From: Gonapodya sp. JEL0774 | Lineage: Eukaryota; Monoblepharomycota; Monoblepharidomycetes; Monoblepharidales; Gonapodyaceae | Length of the DNA: 34,318 nucleotides | NCBI GenBank assembly: GCA_027604505.1 | Contig: JADIIX010000172.1 | Location: 1 to 34,318, forward strand | Direction of reading: 5' to 3' | In this document: piece by piece, positions 32,887-34,318 of the stretch | Layout of the letters: each line of letters opens with the position of its first letter | How positions within the stretch are numbered: the stretch's first letter is position 1 | The notes under the pieces: generated by a model | Database searches by the model: none | What the model was told of the DNA's origin: nothing | What the model saw: the letters and a program-made list of their open reading frames with translations, nothing else | Position numbers and translations under genes: made by a program

Positions 32887-33548
32887 TGGCCAAGTGACCC
32901 ATCTGCGTCTCGCTACAGATGCTGTTAGCTGTACTTGCTCACAAGTGACTCTAGCATGACTCGTTGTTACCCCGACACGATCTCCCAACCACCCCATCGC
33001 CATCTGTATGTCACACGATCGGCGCAAAGCCGGCGACTCAACGAGACGACGACCCACGAGCGATGAAACATATTTTAGTCATTAAATTGATTTCCTTTGA
33101 TTCCGTCTCATGAAGTCTCAGCGTGTCCAACTCATGACACCACAACGACACATCGGCTCACAGTGAACAATCTATGCCGCGCAGACTCCACGACCTCGAT
33201 TCCGTTCCCCACCACCAAAAAACTAGACTTTTCATTTGTTTGAATCTTGACTCACTTGTAAGTAAACTCCCTCTCCGTCCTCTTCGCCAAATCAATTCTT
33301 GCGAGTTCCCGCGAATCCTGGTGCCCCCTCCCGCCTCCGTTTGTCGCGGTGTCACGTCCCCCGCTACTCCACCCAGCTGTGGATCCCGACCCAGTACGGG
33401 TGTTTGTTGGGTTTCTGGCTGGGTAGGACGCCATTGGCGAAGGGCGGGTGTGCGGGTGTCTGCGTCTTGTCTGGTCTTCGCTTGGTTGGACCACAGTTCG
33501 CACTGCATGTCATCCCAGCGCAGTCTTCCCTCACGACACCCCCTAGCA
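32887..33548. promoter_or_regulatory. Divergent promoter region between the disordered ORF and cyclin C
   Basis: The stretch separates the minus-strand disordered ORF (start 32886 or 33003) from cyclin C (start 33549). Plus-strand frames at 33174-33584 and 33299-33946 overlap the cyclin C first exons and are partly shadow. No separate gene is supported. Both promoters are probably here. Confidence 0.4.
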
Positions 33549-34012
33549 ATGGCGGCGAACTACTGGGACTCAACCCAACGGTAACCCGCACTTCTGTCCC
33601 GCTCATTGCACACGCGATCCCGCCTTTCTCACTCCCCGTTCCAAACGTTCCCACGCCAAATCTCTCATTCTCCGTCCCGCCATGCTCTTCACCCAACCAA
33701 CTCACCCCCAGTAACAACTGGACACTCGACAGACAATCCTTACTTGCCTCTCGCACTGAAGACCTTCTCTATGTCTCTGAAAAAGAACTTGTCTGGCTCA
33801 ACCTGTACTACTCCAATCGTGAGTTGAAGCAGAACTCACGCATCCCCGATCCCGGATCCCGATTCCCAATTCATTCTTTCTTCTCTCGTGCATCTATCTC
33901 AAACTACTCTCTCTTTTGTTTCTTCAGTCATTGTCCAACTCGGTAGAAAACTCGGCGTCAGGCAGCAGGTCATTGCAACTGCGATGCTCTACTTCAAGAG
34001 GTACTACACTCG
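33549..34012 (+). CDS. SSN8: Cyclin C, 5' part (runs off the window)
   Basis: Exons 33549-33580 (MAANYWDSTQ), 33712-33818 and 33928-34012 join with phases 2 and 1. They encode the start of a C-type cyclin: MAANYWDSTQRNNWTLDRQS, EKELVWLNLYYSN, then LGRKLGVRQQVIATAMLYFK and RYYTR. Cyclin C partners CDK8 in the Mediator kinase module. The N-terminal W and the LR/VRQQVIATA..YFKR cyclin-box helix are diagnostic. After a GTGAGT donor at 34013 I find no further exon before the window ends, so at least two thirds of the protein (normally about 250-300 residues) is missing here. Confidence 0.87.
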
Positions 34013-34300
34013 GTGAGTTGACACTGTGAGACATAGATGAGGCTAGAGCCCAAATGCGGTGCTTGGACAAAAGCAGCGCAGAAGTGTGTGAGGTTTGGAG
34101 AGTTGGGAATCTGCTCATCAAGGCGGGATTGGTGCCAGATTGCTTTCAATAGATAAACAGAAGACCCAAGCAGCACAAACAACACCAATAGGAAGGAACG
34201 AGTCAATCGCTAGCCCAAAACTCCTTAATGCCGGGGCCAATGCGACTGAACTCCGATTCATTGCCATCCTACATATACCAACAACCACCTGTCCTACTTC

Positions 34301-34318
34301 GGGGGGGGGGGGGGGGGG
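34301..34318. repeat. Terminal poly-G run
   Basis: The window ends in 18 consecutive G. It lies inside the cyclin C intron or truncated gene and has no genomic context on its right. It is most simply read as a contig-end or sequencing artefact, such as two-colour dark-cycle G calls, rather than a biological repeat. Confidence 0.7.

Noticed and set aside
1-34318. CRISPR arrays, bacterial operons, transposase genes, tRNA genes
   Set aside because: I looked for regularly spaced repeats, transposase or integrase motifs and tRNA T-loop consensus on both strands and saw none that I can support. The intron-rich genes are eukaryotic.

Overview
This is eukaryotic, intron-rich DNA with short introns (mostly 50-120 nt) and donors of the GTGAG/GTAAG type. 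It most likely comes from a zoosporic (chytrid-like) fungus. The split Alg13 subunit, a Dpb4/POLE3-type histone-fold subunit, RPB11 and cyclin C mark it as eukaryotic. A spliced sperm-tail PG-rich repeat (SHIPPO) protein points to a flagellated organism. I found no bacterial operons, CRISPR arrays, tRNA/rRNA genes or transposase genes. Gene models were built by hand by matching intron phases to conserved protein motifs. All joined exon lengths given are multiples of three.

Layout: 602-3681 (+) is a four-TM, Ser-rich coiled-coil protein. 4.0-5.1 kb (-) holds two uncertain small genes. 5738-6906 (+) is a second coiled-coil protein whose coil resembles that of the first gene. 7056-8555 (-) is exonuclease V. 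9011-10742 (+) is an alpha/beta-hydrolase epoxide hydrolase with a 12-nt microexon. 11042-13487 (-) is the flagellar PG-rich repeat protein. 13915-17806 (+) is a large protein of unknown function. 18541-19263 (-) is ALG13, head to head with a tiny spliced gene (19357-19708, +). 19937-21967 (-) is class II fumarase. 22297-22621 (-) is a tentative micro-gene. 23156-24660 (+) is a DUF455 ferritin-like protein. 24812-26163 (+) is a carboxymuconolactone decarboxylase/AhpD-like protein with an 8-nt microexon. 26391-27489 (-) is RPB11, divergent by 118 bp from DPB4/POLE3 (27608-28572, +). 28698-31225 (-) is a fidgetin-like-1 AAA ATPase. Immediately upstream on the same strand, 31297-32886 is a long disordered ORF that may be its 5' part. 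33549 to the window end (+) is the 5' part of cyclin C, running into an 18-base poly-G that looks like an artefact.

The genes do not form a pathway cluster. Themes are genome maintenance and transcription at the right end (RPB11, Dpb4, FIGL1, cyclin C; EXO5 further left), metabolism in the middle (epoxide hydrolase, ALG13, fumarase, DUF455, CMD), and one flagellar component. The most notable observations are the microexons, the neighbouring paralogous coiled coils, the possible FIGL1 N-terminal fusion, and a hidden small gene sharing a bidirectional promoter with ALG13.
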